64,000 nt of DNA from the NCBI RefSeq assembly GCF_020091585.1, contig NZ_CP083582.1:6272536-6336535 (forward strand), read 5' to 3'. Origin of the DNA: Kovacikia minuta CCNUW1. GTDB taxonomy: Bacteria; Cyanobacteriota; Cyanobacteriia; Leptolyngbyales; Leptolyngbyaceae. Under the pieces are notes generated by a model. That model saw only the letters and a list, made by a program, of their open reading frames with translations. It had not been told where the DNA came from and did not search any database. Positions 37,546 through 46,870 of the stretch are shown here, in pieces. The number at the start of each line of letters is the position of its first letter. Position 1 is the stretch's first letter. The position numbers and the translations under genes are program-made.

Positions 37546-38943
37546 CAGCCCTATCCAGATGCGACCAGTATTGCTGCCAGTGTTCGGGGGCAGGAAGTTT
37601 CAGCCAAAGCGGTTGTGGCTGCTGCCCTGGCGCGGATTGTTGATCGAAATGAAACGTTGAATTGCTTTACCAGCATCCTGGCTGAACAAGCGCTTGCCGA
37701 CGCAGAGGCAATCGACGGGGCGATCGCCGCCGGAAAAGCTCCCGGTTCCCTGGCAGGAGTTCCCTTTGGAGTTAAGGACCTGTTTGATGTAGCAGGCATT
37801 CCCACCCTGGCAGGCTCTAAAATTAATGCCAATCGTCCTCCCGCTAGCCAGGATGCCACGCTGGTAAAACGGCTCAAACAAGCAGGGGCAGTGCTGGTAG
37901 GTGCCCAGAATATGGATGAGTACGCCTACGGGTTTGTGACGGAAAACAGCCACTACGGTCCTTCCCGCAATCCCCACGACCTGAGCCGGATGACCGGGGG
38001 GTCTTCTGGTGGTTCGGTAGCCGCGGTGGCAGCAGGGCTGGTGCCAGTTTCCCTTGGTTCCGATACCAATGGTTCAATTCGGGTGCCCTCCTCACTCTGT
38101 GGCATTTTTGGGCTGAAACCCACCTATCGGCGGTTGTCCCGCGCCAGAACCTATCCCTTTGTCGATAGTCTGGATCATCTGGGACCGTTTGCCCGATCGG
38201 TACGAGATATTGCGTTGGTGTTTGACCTTTTGCAGGGACCAGACCCGGACGACCCCATTTGTACGGATCGTCTGCCCGATCTCTGTTTGCCAGAACTGGG
38301 AAAAGGCATCGAAGGTCTGCGAATTGCGATCGCCGATGGATACTTTACCCAGGGGGCTGAACCAGAAGTCTTGGAAGCCCTGGAAAAAGTTGCCAGCGCT
38401 CTGGGGGCAACGCAATCCGTCACGATTCCTGAAGCCCAGCGTGCCCGTGCCGCCGCTTTTGTGATTACCGCATCGGAAGGCAGCAATTTGCATCTGGAAG
38501 ATTTGCGTCAGCGCCCGCAGGACTTTGACCCGGCAACCCGCGATCGTTTCCTGGCAGGAGCACTGATTCCAGCCGCCTGGTACATTCAAGCCCAACGGTT
38601 CCGCCGCTGGTACCGCAATCAGGTGCGTGAATTGTTTCAACAGGTTGATATCATCCTGGCTCCCGCCACCCCCTGCCCCGCCCCCCTAATTGGTCAAACA
38701 ACTTTACGCCTGGACGGTGTAGAGGTTCCGCTAAGGCCCAATTTAGGACTCTACACCCAGCCTCTTTCCTTGATTGGCCTCCCTATCATCTCAGTCCCCG
38801 TCCAGCGCCCCGGATCGCTACCCATTGGCATCCAGGTGATTGCTGCTCCCTACCATGAAGCCCTGGTATTGCGAGTCGCCGCCTATGTGGAAGCCAAAGG
38901 AGTGGTGTCGGCTCCGGTTCCTACAGCAATAGATGATAGATGA
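37540..38943 (+). CDS. atzE: AtzE-family amidohydrolase (amidase signature)
   Basis: An amidase-signature hydrolase of 467 residues. The Ser-cisSer-Lys triad is visible: Lys in PFGVKDLFD, cis-Ser in [13 protein letters not shown] and the nucleophile Ser in [14 protein letters not shown]. It has the family's C-terminal [19 protein letters not shown]. Grouping with the DUF4089 gene supports AtzE (1-carboxybiuret hydrolase-type) rather than GatA. ATG 37540 is used; an earlier TTG at 37519 lies in the tandem repeat. There are no other s-triazine pathway genes nearby, so the natural substrate in cyanobacteria is uncertain, possibly a biuret- or urea-related amide. Confidence 0.88.
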   Translation: MTQPYPDATSIAASVRGQEVSAKAVVAAALARIVDRNETLNCFTSILAEQALADAEAIDGAIAAGKAPGSLAGVPFGVKDLFDVAGIPTLAGSKINANRPPASQDATLVKRLKQAGAVLVGAQNMDEYAYGFVTENSHYGPSRNPHDLSRMTGGSSGGSVAAVAAGLVPVSLGSDTNGSIRVPSSLCGIFGLKPTYRRLSRARTYPFVDSLDHLGPFARSVRDIALVFDLLQGPDPDDPICTDRLPDLCLPELGKGIEGLRIAIADGYFTQGAEPEVLEALEKVASALGATQSVTIPEAQRARAAAFVITASEGSNLHLEDLRQRPQDFDPATRDRFLAGALIPAAWYIQAQRFRRWYRNQVRELFQQVDIILAPATPCPAPLIGQTTLRLDGVEVPLRPNLGLYTQPLSLIGLPIISVPVQRPGSLPIGIQVIAAPYHEALVLRVAAYVEAKGVVSAPVPTAIDDR

Positions 38944-39125
38944 TAGGGGGGAGGGAAGGATAAAGGATAAGGAATAAAGGCAGGTGGCAGATGTCAAGTT
39001 GCAGTCATCAGTTTTTACTATTCACTCTCCTCCTTCCCCATCCCTTCATCCCTCCTCCCATCTCCCCTCCTCCTCCTCCCCGTTCCCTGGAGTATGATGG
39101 CTGAGATGGGTTTGGGAGGAAGCAC
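38944..39125. repeat. Low-complexity heptamer-type spacer
   Basis: GGATAAAGGATAAGGAATAAAGG followed by pyrimidine-rich (CTCCTCC)-like runs. Similar sequence occurs at 39402-39597 around the SemiSWEET gene, including (GGATAAA)n at about 39476-39498. No gene is seen in either. Confidence 0.6.
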
Positions 39126-39401
39126 ATGGAAATCGATGTGATTACAACCTTGGGACTGGTCGCAGGCGCTCTGACCACCATTGCCTATCTGCCCCAAATG
39201 ATTAAAACCTGGCGATCGAAATCCGCCGAAGACCTTTCCTGGACAATGTTAATTACGCTCTGTGTAGGCATTATTCTCTGGTTGGTATATGGGGCGATCG
39301 TCCATGACATTCCCCTGATTGCTGCCAACGTTGTTACCTTTGCTTTTGCCTCAGTCATCCTGTTTTTGAAAATTCGCTATAAACCAGATGAGAGGGAGTA
39401 G
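39126..39401 (+). CDS. SemiSWEET sugar transporter (MtN3/PQ-loop)
   Basis: A 91-residue protein with three transmembrane helices and the PQ-loop motif in TTIAYLPQMIKTWRSKSAED, followed by LSWTMLITLCVGIILWLVYG. This is the standard bacterial SemiSWEET layout; such proteins dimerise to move sugars across the membrane. The start ATG 39126 has GGGAGGAAGC just upstream. It stands alone between low-complexity spacers. Confidence 0.88.
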   Translation: MEIDVITTLGLVAGALTTIAYLPQMIKTWRSKSAEDLSWTMLITLCVGIILWLVYGAIVHDIPLIAANVVTFAFASVILFLKIRYKPDERE

Positions 39402-39597
39402 GTGGTAGGTGGCAGGTGGTAGGGAAGGAGTAAAGGCAGAGGGCAGGAGGCAGAAGGAGGGATGAGGGATAAAGGAGGGATAAAGGATAAAGGATAAAAG
39501 CAATCTTTTTACCGCTCACCCCTCACCCCATCACCTCCTCACCCCTCACCCATCCCCCCTCACCCTTCACTCCTCATCCCTCACCCCCTCACCTCCT

Positions 39598-41521
39598 ATG
39601 GACGCTCCCCTAGACATGACCCTGCAAATGATTTTGACGGTGATTGCAGGGATCGGCGCGCAGGTGCTGGCGGAGTTTCTTAAGCTTCCTGGCATTGTCT
39701 TTTTGCTCCTATTTGGGATTCTCCTGGGGCCGAGCGTGACTGGACTGTTGCAGCCCGATCGCCTGGGAATTGGGCTGGATGTAATTGTTTCGCTACTGGT
39801 CGCAGTGATTTTGTTTGAGGGGGGCTTCAATCTAGAATTGCGGGATTTGGGGAGAGTGTCTGGCAGCCTCAGAAATTTGGTCACCCTGGGGACGCTGATT
39901 ACCCTGCTAGGTGGCGGTATGGCAGCGCACTGGTTGACCGAGTTTCCCTGGGCGATCGCTTTCCTCTACGCTTCCCTGGTGGTGGTTACGGGACCAACCG
40001 TGATCAACCCCCTGCTAAAACAGGTCAAGGTCGATCGCCAGATTGCAACGTTGCTAGAAGGTGAAGGGGTTCTGATCGGATCCCGTTGGGGCAATCCTGG
40101 CGGTTGTCGTCCTCAACATTCTGTTAAACGGAGATGCAGAACCGCTGACGGTTGCCAGTGGCTTGACAATTCGCCTGGGCATTGGAGCGGGCATTGGGAT
40201 TAGCGGAGGCTTACTGCTGGGATTTGTCCTCAAGCAAGCCCAATTTCTGTCTGAAGATCTGAAAGCACTGGTTGTGTTGGCGGGCTTGTGGGGGATGTAT
40301 GGATTGGCGCAGATGATTCAGAGTGAATCTGGACTGATGGCAACCGTTGCCGCTGGAATTGTTCTGCGCGCTTCATCGGTGCCAGAGGAGCGGCTGCTGA
40401 GGCGGTTCAAAGGGCAACTGACAATTTTGGCGGTGTCGGTTCTGTTTATTCTGCTAGCAGCGGATTTGTCGATCGCTGGGGTGCTTGCCTTGGGTTGGGG
40501 AGGGCTGCTGACCGTTTTGACCCTCATGCTGGTAGTTCGCCCCATTAATGTTTGGATTTGTACCTGGAACAGTGATTTGAACTGGCGACAGAAATTGTTT
40601 ATGTCCTGGATTTCCCCCAGGGGAATCGTTTCTGCCTCGGTGGCTTCTCTCTTTGCGATTCTGCTGACCCAACGGGGCATCAATGGGGGCGATTCTATCA
40701 AAGCCCTGGTATTTCTGACCATCATTCTGACGGTAGTTTTACAGTCTCTAACGGCTCAGAGTATGGCAAATTTTCTCCAGGTCACATCTCAGGAAGCGAC
40801 TGGAGCGGTGATTGTCGGCTGTAATTCCCTAAGTCTGCTAATTGCCCGTTTCTTTACCGATCGCGATGAGCCAGTGACGTTAATTGACACGGCACCCGAA
40901 GCTCGAAAATTAGCGGAAGAAGAGAATGTCCGAATTTTTATCAACAGTGCCCTGGATGCAGAAGTTTTGGAAGAAGCGGGGCTGGGCAGAATGGGGACCT
41001 TCCTGGCAATGACGAACAATGGTGAGGTGAATCTGGTTATTGCCCAACAAGCTGCGGAAGAGTTTCGCCCTCCCAGGGTGCTGGCTGTTTTTCCCCGCGA
41101 TCCCCAGGCAGAGGCAAACACAAGCAAGCTGAAGATTCGTCAGGCGTTTGTTCCCCAGTTATCGGTCAAGGACTGGAGCCAGTACATTACCAGTGGAGCT
41201 GTGAAATTGGGCGAAACAATTTTGCAAGAGGATGAATTTGAAGCCCGTCAGGCACACCTGAAAGGGTTGATTGAAGAGGGCACGTTAGCCATTTTGTTAG
41301 TTGAGCGGGAAAGGGTTTTGCAGGTCATTCCAGCAGATGAACCCTGGCAGGTGGGCGATCGCCTGATTTACCTGATGCACGACCCCACGCCTAAACTGTT
41401 GAAGCTTCTTTCTGGTTCTAGTCAAACCAGTCTCAAACCCGAAAAACTGCCTGAGGTAGAAAAAGTCCCTGTCCCACAAACGACTCCAGAAATGGCTGTA
41501 GAGGTTTTGGAGGAGAAATAA
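39598..41521 (+). pseudogene. CPA1 Na+/H+ antiporter with TrkA-N domain, frameshifted
   Basis: A cation/proton antiporter (NhaP/KefB-like) in two frames. The first (39598 on) has membrane segments and VILFEGGFNLELRDL, VTGPTVINPLLKQV. The second (to 41521) has further segments (KLFMSWISPRGIVSASVASL) and a cytoplasmic TrkA-N Rossmann domain (ATGAVIVGCNSLSLLIARFF) plus a TrkA-C-like end. The break is at about 40077-40080, where one extra G turns the expected LEGEGVLIDPVGAILAVV into GVLIGSRWG. Removing it restores one frame of about 640 codons. It would regulate ions or pH at a membrane. A terminator-like hairpin follows at 41531-41576. Confidence 0.85.
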
Positions 41522-41530
41522 ATCCCTGAT

Positions 41531-41576
41531 TGAAGGCAGAAGAGAATCAGTTGCTCTCTTTTCCCTTCTGCCTTCA
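41531..41576 (+). terminator. Hairpin after the antiporter gene
   Basis: An 11-bp stem, TGAAGGCAGAA (41531-41541) with TTCTGCCTTCA (41566-41576), plus an inner AGAGA/TCTCT pairing, 10 bp after the stop codon. There is no strong T-run. Confidence 0.5.
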
Positions 41577-41824
41577 GATCCAAAATGTCCACTTAGGATC
41601 GTGAATTTAATCAACCCGCAAATTGTACGGGCGGGTTTAGCAGACCAATCTGCATCTCACAAGATTTGACAGCAAACCTGCCCCTACCGAATGGGCCATC
41701 TTATTTAATTTCTGTTTCTTATACCGATTTAAACAGACTTCACAACAGTTCAATCCTTTGTAAGGGCGCATGGCGATGCGCCCCTACCCAGATCTGCACC
41801 GTTTACAATTCAAATTGGTATTAC
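41577..41824. other. Spacer with one small palindrome
   Basis: It holds a GGGCGCATGGCGATGCGCCC palindrome at about 41763-41782, of a type often dispersed in cyanobacterial genomes. No gene is seen. Confidence 0.55.
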
Positions 41825-42250
41825 TTACAAGCCAAAATGAATCACGGCTGCCCGGAGTGCCATGAACCAAACGGCGATCGTCGAAATCAGATAGAGATAA
41901 AACCGAAGCAAGATGATATTCACGGTGCAATGCACCAGGCTATGCAATGCCCGAAACACAAAAAATATCCAGGCGGCAGATATGTAGATTGAATCAACCT
42001 GGTTTGTGACAAAAAGATAGAGTACCAATGCATAAAAAAGTACTGGAATCTCAAACAAATTCTTCAGGTTATCGGATGGATTGGAAACGTTGGGAGGTGA
42101 GATTCGCATCAGTTCGCTGGGAGTTAGCTCCTGTGGACGAATCTTTCTCGTAATCAGGAATCTGATCCGGCGGATGTACATATAAATCCAAACCACCAGG
42201 GTCAGAAACATGCTTGCAAAGAAGGGACTGAAGATTGCGGTTTGCGCCAT
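41825..42250 (-). CDS. MAPEG-family membrane protein
   Basis: A 141-residue protein with four predicted transmembrane helices and the MAPEG pattern: an N-terminal helix followed by the basic loop RRIRFLITRKIRPQE, then NLKNLFEIPVLFYALVLYL and FRALHSLVHCTVNIILLRFYLY. In eukaryotes MAPEG proteins are glutathione-dependent microsomal enzymes; in cyanobacteria the substrate is not defined. The DUF6220 gene 38 bp upstream is on the same strand, with a heptamer repeat (GGGGTCA)n between them. Confidence 0.85.
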   Translation of the reverse strand: MAQTAIFSPFFASMFLTLVVWIYMYIRRIRFLITRKIRPQELTPSELMRISPPNVSNPSDNLKNLFEIPVLFYALVLYLFVTNQVDSIYISAAWIFFVFRALHSLVHCTVNIILLRFYLYLISTIAVWFMALRAAVIHFGL

Positions 42251-42288
42251 ATAGCAGGTGTCGGGTGTTAGGGGTCAGGGGTCAGGGG

Positions 42289-42699
42289 TCAGGGGGATGG
42301 GGAATAACTGCGCCCTACGGAGTGGACAAGGGTCGAAGAAATGTAGACCAATGCAAATCCTATAAGCGGATGAAATATTTCTAGATGTAAAGGACTTTTG
42401 AGATGAATGCTGCAAAACTGGAGTCCAAGCAGCACGGGTAGACTGGCTGTAAGACGCTGGATTTTAGGCGAGAATGGGGTGATGAAGACCCATCCCAGCA
42501 GGATTAAGGACAGCCCACTATATCCGCGTACCAGCCAAATATGAGTAGCCCACCATCCAGGATTAACGAAATAAGCAACGCCAACCGTTAGTAGTTGAGC
42601 AATGAGGCAGAGGTTAAAGACGACGGAAATTAAATAAAAGCCGACTTTTACCCAATTTCGGGAGGTGGGGGTGCGATCGATTTCTAAATCTGTAGTCAT
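42289..42699 (-). CDS. Four-helix membrane protein, DUF6220-like
   Basis: A 136-residue protein with four hydrophobic helices (VGFYLISVVFNLCLIAQLLTVG; WLVRGYSGLSLILLGWVFI; a third near LPVLLGLQFC; a fourth near GFALVYISSTLVH). It contains WATHIWLVRGYSG and LEIFHPLIGFALVY, which fit the small DUF6220 family. The function is unknown. It probably forms a short operon with the MAPEG gene downstream. Confidence 0.7.
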   Translation of the reverse strand: MTTDLEIDRTPTSRNWVKVGFYLISVVFNLCLIAQLLTVGVAYFVNPGWWATHIWLVRGYSGLSLILLGWVFITPFSPKIQRLTASLPVLLGLQFCSIHLKSPLHLEIFHPLIGFALVYISSTLVHSVGRSYSPSP

Positions 42700-42792
42700 G
42701 TTGAACTGGCATAAGCTCTATTGAGAGATACTCTAAGTTGAGTCCTCTCATCCTCCTAGACCTCGATCGGGTACTCTTTGCCGACTTTACCG

Positions 42793-43575
42793 ATGACAAG
42801 CTCGCTCAAACTTTTGTTGGAAGCCATCGACCGAACCCCTGATGAACAGGATTTGCGATCTCAGATCGTGCCCCAAATTGGCGCGTATTTTGCCGCCAAA
42901 CGAGGGGGAATTTTTTTCTTTGATCAACTGTTCCTGAATGATCCCAGGCTTCAGAAAACGCTGAGTGTTGCCCTGTCCCTTGAACATAATCCCGTAGCAA
43001 AGTATCTAGTTGAGCGCCACACGCCTGTACACGAAGCCCTGGTAACTTCACCCAAAACCTGGAGAATGATCTGTCCCCGTCCCGATCACTGGCATGTGAT
43101 GGCGGGGCCGATTATCGATCGCAATCAATTAGTGGGGGCGGTAGGGTGTACCCGCGATAGATCAATGCCTGCCTTTGATACCCCAAATTTAGTGGATTTA
43201 AGTGCCGTCTGCCTGCACCTGTCGGTTTGGGCTGTAACCGTGCGTGGGCAAGGTGTTTCCCCTGGTGTGACCGATCCAGCCAACATTACAAGATCCCAGT
43301 CCCAACCCACGAAAACTGATTTTCCGTGGAACGGCAAAGTCGATCGCTTAACACCACGGGAGTTGCAAATTGCAGAGTTGGTTGCCCTCGGACGAACTAA
43401 CAAAGAAATTGGAAATCAACTTTGGATTACTGAAAACTCTGTGAAGCAAGCCTTAAAGCGAATGTTTCGTAAGCTTGAGGTTTCCTCCCGTGCAGAAATG
43501 GTTGCCCAACTTGCAGCAACGGCACAAAGCTTAAAGGATGGGGTCACGAGCATAGGGAACGAAGCTTCGATGTAG
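42793..43575 (+). CDS. LuxR-family regulator with GAF-like sensor domain
   Basis: A protein of about 260 residues. The N-terminal half is a GAF-like domain (RSQIVPQIGAYFAAKRGGIF, then WHVMAGPIIDRNQLVGAVGC). The C-terminal half is a LuxR helix-turn-helix with the family's LTPRELQIAELVALGRTNKE, then IGNQLWITENSVKQALKRMF and RKLEVSSRAEMV. ATG 42793 is preferred over TTG 42778. It is divergent from the DUF6220-MAPEG pair, whose start is 94 bp away, so it may regulate them. The signal sensed is unknown. Confidence 0.85.
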   Translation: MTSSLKLLLEAIDRTPDEQDLRSQIVPQIGAYFAAKRGGIFFFDQLFLNDPRLQKTLSVALSLEHNPVAKYLVERHTPVHEALVTSPKTWRMICPRPDHWHVMAGPIIDRNQLVGAVGCTRDRSMPAFDTPNLVDLSAVCLHLSVWAVTVRGQGVSPGVTDPANITRSQSQPTKTDFPWNGKVDRLTPRELQIAELVALGRTNKEIGNQLWITENSVKQALKRMFRKLEVSSRAEMVAQLAATAQSLKDGVTSIGNEASM

Positions 43576-43652
43576 CTCTCAATCAAACAGGATAAGAGGA
43601 TATCTGAGAAGTAACGATCGCCTTGTGTAGATACTGTGCAAAGTTGCAGGTG

Positions 43653-44648
43653 TCAAGTCGATGAGGTCGGGAAGCAGACCTGGGCGTCAAAAGGTTTATT
43701 GGCGTGCAGAACCCCGTAAATCCAGCGAATCAGCTTATGCATCACGGCCCCGACGACTTGACGCTTAGTTTTGTGGCGCTGGAGGAGTTGTGCGCGCCAA
43801 GCTTGAATCGGCTTGCTCCAGCGTAAAAGGCACAGGGCTGGGAGAAACAGGGCTTTGCGTAAGCGGGCATTACCAAGTTTGCACAGCCTGGGCTTGCCGT
43901 GAATCGATGTGCCAGAGGTTTTTTCCTGGGGCGTGAGTCCGGCGTAAGCCGCCAACTGCCGAGCCGAAGCAAAGTGCTGCCAACTGCCGATTTCTGCGAG
44001 AATCAGGGCCGCGGTGTGAGGACCAATACCAGGAATCGAATCGAGCAATTCGTGTTGCCGTTTGAGACCGGGGAATTGGTCGATATGGGTTCGAATCTTG
44101 TCTCGCAAGGCTTTGAGTTGGTCTTCCATAAAGGTGATGTGAGTATTAATCTCGCTTACCAACTCAGGGGGAGCCGTTTCGAGGCGATTGGTTTCCTGTC
44201 CAATCATCTGCTCGAGGGCCTGCACCCGTCGCATCAGATTTTGCAACACTTCCACCTCAGGGGCCGGTGGTTGCCAAAGCTCAGGCTTCAGGTCACGGCA
44301 GTATTCGGCAATTAAGCGAGCATCAGCCGCATCGGTCTTGGTGCGACTCAAGCGACTCTGGGCATAAGCATGGACCGCTTGGGGATTGGCAATCGTCACG
44401 CCATACCCGGCGTGATGCAACTGCTTGGCGATGGCATGCCCATAGGTGCTGGTGGCTTCGAGACAGGCATGTAACTGGGTAAAGCGTTGCTGGCTCAACC
44501 AAGCGAGCAATTCTTGGTGCCCAGCAACTGTGTTGGCGACCGCTTTGCGTCGAAGCGCTTGGGTGCCACAGAGCAACACCCCATGAATCCGTGTTTTGCC
44601 AATGTCTAAACCCAATACAGCATCAACGACAGGGGACGACGATGACAT
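43653..44648 (-). CDS. IS110-family transposase (copy 2)
   Basis: Recombinase of 331 residues starting MSSSSPVVDAVLGLDIGKTR (first Asp in LGLDIGK), with HACLEATSTYGHAIA (Glu) and RTKTDAADARLIAEYC (Asp pair). The C-terminal domain has SIPGIGPHTAALILAEIGS and AAYAGLTPQEKTSGTSIHG. A GGAG box lies upstream of ATG 44648; an earlier ATG at 44693 would place 15 extra residues in the RNA region. It appears intact. Confidence 0.92.
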   Translation of the reverse strand: MSSSSPVVDAVLGLDIGKTRIHGVLLCGTQALRRKAVANTVAGHQELLAWLSQQRFTQLHACLEATSTYGHAIAKQLHHAGYGVTIANPQAVHAYAQSRLSRTKTDAADARLIAEYCRDLKPELWQPPAPEVEVLQNLMRRVQALEQMIGQETNRLETAPPELVSEINTHITFMEDQLKALRDKIRTHIDQFPGLKRQHELLDSIPGIGPHTAALILAEIGSWQHFASARQLAAYAGLTPQEKTSGTSIHGKPRLCKLGNARLRKALFLPALCLLRWSKPIQAWRAQLLQRHKTKRQVVGAVMHKLIRWIYGVLHANKPFDAQVCFPTSST

Positions 44649-44890
44649 AAAGGCTCCTTCAATCCATCCAGGGTTTACAGCCTCAGAACCCACTTTCCTT
44701 GTCAGTCCAGGGTCATGTCCACTGCAGGGGCAGCCCTATGATACTGTTCAGTGTGGTGAGCGGCTGGAGCGGGCTTAGGGTCAGCAAAAGCGTCTAATCT
44801 ACATCCAGGCTTGGCTAGCCTTAGGGGCATACCAGAGTGCACTTGACCTGACCCAACTTTCATTACTGTTGCTGAAAGCTGCCCTACACA
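44649..44890 (-). ncRNA. Candidate IS110 bridge RNA region (copy 2)
   Basis: Non-coding sequence upstream of the copy 2 transposase, read on the minus strand. It aligns in islands with the region before copy 1: CACTCTG, GTAGATT, GAACAGTAT...GGGCTG, GGACATGACCCTGGA and CAAGGA, in the same order and with similar spacing. Conservation between diverged copies outside the gene supports a structured guide RNA. Boundaries are approximate. Confidence 0.45.
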
Positions 44891-44965
44891 CAAGGGGCAA
44901 AGCATTCGGCAGAAATTCTCTGGAAAATTGGAAGAAATGTTGCCCGAATGCTTCGCCCTTACAGG
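44890..44965. repeat. Dispersed palindromic repeat, family B
   Basis: Arms CAAGGGGCAAAGCATTCGGCAGAA and TTGCCCGAATGCTTCGCCCTT flank an AT-rich centre. It lies next to the left side of IS110 copy 2. Confidence 0.75.
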
Positions 44966-45453
44966 TTTTGGGTACAAATCATCTCAATTTGGTTGGAATA
45001 TGCAACAGATCTGAATGGGCGAAGGGCGAAGGGCGAAGGGTTAATGGCTACTCCCTTTCGCCTTTTTCCTTTTGCCTTTCGCCCCTGATTTATCTGCCAC
45101 GTTCCCAAATTAAATTGGTATCACATCCTTTAAGGCACCTCTAAAGAATAAAAGGTTCAAGGTGAAGGACTGAAAACATGCCTTCTATCAGAATTCTGCT
45201 CAGTCTCTTTGCCGAGTGTATACTTTTGAAACGACCTGATTGCATTTAAAACTGACGCAAACCTTTACATCGTAGAGATTTCTATCACATCTGGGGGTCT
45301 TTTATTCCCTATTCGTGACACAAGCATTCCCTCATTGCCATACAGTATTCCTACGTAGCATTTCTACGGAACAGTTGCGATTCAAATTTACGGTTTGGTT
45401 TGCATGATGAGGAAGGCTTTGAGTTTCAATTCGTATAGGGAGAACGGTTGGAT
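44966..45453. other. Upstream region of sbtA, with heptamer repeat
   Basis: (GGGCGAA)n occurs at about 45015-45042. The AT-rich 45190-45440 part must contain the sbtA promoter. Imperfect inverted words GTAGAGATTTCTAT (near 45272) and CTACGTAGCATTTCTACGG (near 45352) could be operator sites, for example for a CO2-responsive LysR regulator, but this is a guess. No gene is seen. Confidence 0.4.
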
Positions 45454-46425
45454 ATGGATGTAAGTCTGATTTTGTCTAACATCCTGAACCCGCCTGTCCT
45501 ATTTTTCTTCCTGGGAATGACGGCAATTTTTGTGAAATCCGACTTAGAGGTTCCGCCTCCGATTCCAAAGTTGTTTTCGCTCTACCTGTTGTTTGCGATC
45601 GGGTTTAAGGGCGGCGTGGAACTGGCAAAAAGCGGGCTAAGCCAGGATGTTGTCTTGACGCTCTTAGCCGCGATCGTAATGGCCTGTTTTGTTCCGGTCT
45701 ATACCTTCTTTATTCTGAAGCTGCGGCTTGATCCGTACAACGCGGCGGCGATCGCGGCAACCTATGGTTCCATCAGTGCGGTTACGTTTATCACAGCAAG
45801 TTCTTTTCTGCAACAACTGGGGATTGATTATGATGGATATATGGTGGCAGCGCTTGCCCTGATGGAATCGCCAGCAATCATTGTGGGGCTAATCCTGGTC
45901 AATCTCTATACCTCTGATGAAGTAGAGCGCGAATTTTCCTGGTCTGAAGTTCTGCGAGAAGCGTTTCTGAATGGTTCTGTCTTTCTTCTAGTCGGTAGTT
46001 TACTGATCGGCGTATTAACAGGAGAACACGGTTGGCAGGTTCTGTCTCCCTTCACTCAGGATATGTTTTACGGGGTTCTCACCTTTTTCCTGCTGGATAT
46101 GGGGTTGGTTGCAGCTAGACGGATCAAAGATTTGGAGAAAACGGGTGCTTTTCTGATCTCGTTTGCCATCCTGATTCCGATTGTCAATGCGGCGATCGGT
46201 TTGTTGATTGCAAGAGTGATCGGAATGCCCAAGGGGGATGCTTTGTTGTTCTCTGTGCTGTGTGCCAGCGCTTCTTACATTGCCGTTCCTGCTGCCATGC
46301 GGTTGACAGTGCCAGAAGCAAATCCCAGCTTCTATATTTCCACCGCTCTGGCGGTGACTTTCCCGTTTAACATCATTGTCGGCATTCCGTTGTACCTCTA
46401 CGGAATCAATTTGCTCTGGAGTTAA
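45454..46425 (+). CDS. sbtA: Sodium-dependent bicarbonate transporter SbtA
   Basis: A membrane protein of about 323 residues with two inverted halves of five helices, as known for SbtA. Family motifs include NILNPPVLFFFLGMTAIFVKSDLEVP, LYLLFAIGFKGGVELA, GSISAVTFITASSFLQ, MVAALALMESPAIIVGL and ASASYIAVPAAMRL. It imports HCO3- with Na+ as part of the CO2-concentrating mechanism. ATG 45454 is preferred over TTG 45448; AGGGAGAAC lies upstream. The PII-like gene sbtB starts 4 bp after the stop, so the two form one operon. Confidence 0.95.
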   Translation: MDVSLILSNILNPPVLFFFLGMTAIFVKSDLEVPPPIPKLFSLYLLFAIGFKGGVELAKSGLSQDVVLTLLAAIVMACFVPVYTFFILKLRLDPYNAAAIAATYGSISAVTFITASSFLQQLGIDYDGYMVAALALMESPAIIVGLILVNLYTSDEVEREFSWSEVLREAFLNGSVFLLVGSLLIGVLTGEHGWQVLSPFTQDMFYGVLTFFLLDMGLVAARRIKDLEKTGAFLISFAILIPIVNAAIGLLIARVIGMPKGDALLFSVLCASASYIAVPAAMRLTVPEANPSFYISTALAVTFPFNIIVGIPLYLYGINLLWS

Positions 46426-46429
46426 TACT

Positions 46430-46744
46430 ATGCATACTGTCAAACGAATCGAAATTGTGGCGGATTCTGTAGAACTTGGAAAAATTGTCGAGAGTCTGGA
46501 GAAGCACGGTGCTTCCAGCTATACCATCATCCATAACGTCGCCAGTAAAGGAATTAAGGGCACAGCGTTTGATAATTCGGCCGTCACCATGCTAGATAAT
46601 GCCTACGTGATTGCTTTTTGTCACCCGGATAAAGCAAAATCGATCGTCGAAGCCATCCAGCAAATTCTGAACAAGTTTGGTGGCTCCTGCTGGATTTCGG
46701 ATGTCATGGAAGTTCGCTCAGTCCGGTGTGTGGCGTCGATTTAG
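46430..46744 (+). CDS. sbtB: PII-like carbon-sensing protein SbtB
   Basis: A 104-residue PII-superfamily protein that binds adenyl nucleotides and controls SbtA and other carbon responses. The T-loop region is SSYTIIHNVASKGIKGTAF. The C-terminus reads GGSCWISDVMEVRSVRCVASI and lacks the short CGPxGC redox loop found at the end of some SbtB proteins. The start is ATG 46430, 4 bp after the sbtA stop. It is co-transcribed with sbtA. Confidence 0.94.
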   Translation: MHTVKRIEIVADSVELGKIVESLEKHGASSYTIIHNVASKGIKGTAFDNSAVTMLDNAYVIAFCHPDKAKSIVEAIQQILNKFGGSCWISDVMEVRSVRCVASI

Positions 46745-46870
46745 CAGGTGGTAGGTGGTAGGGAAGGGATAAAGGATAAGGGATAAAACAATTTCATCAC
46801 TTCATCAACCCATCACCCTCCCCACGCCCCACACCCCACACCCCACACCCTTTTTATTAGGTATCAAGCA

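Larger units (their letters stand above)
43640..44890 (-). mobile_element. IS110-family element (copy 2), approximate ends
   Basis: It has the same layout as copy 1: an upstream non-coding segment (44649-44890 on the minus strand) and a DEDD transposase (44648-43653). The protein is clearly diverged from copy 1, so they are related but not recent duplicates. The exact ends cannot be read by eye. Confidence 0.8.

Noticed and set aside
42250-42290. (GGGGTCA)n as a regulatory array
   Set aside because: It is the same kind of heptamer repeat seen in many spacers, with no sign of gene-specific function.
45190-45440. CmpR/CcmR operators upstream of sbtA
   Set aside because: Imperfect inverted words exist, but none match a clear LysR-type motif well enough to annotate as a site.
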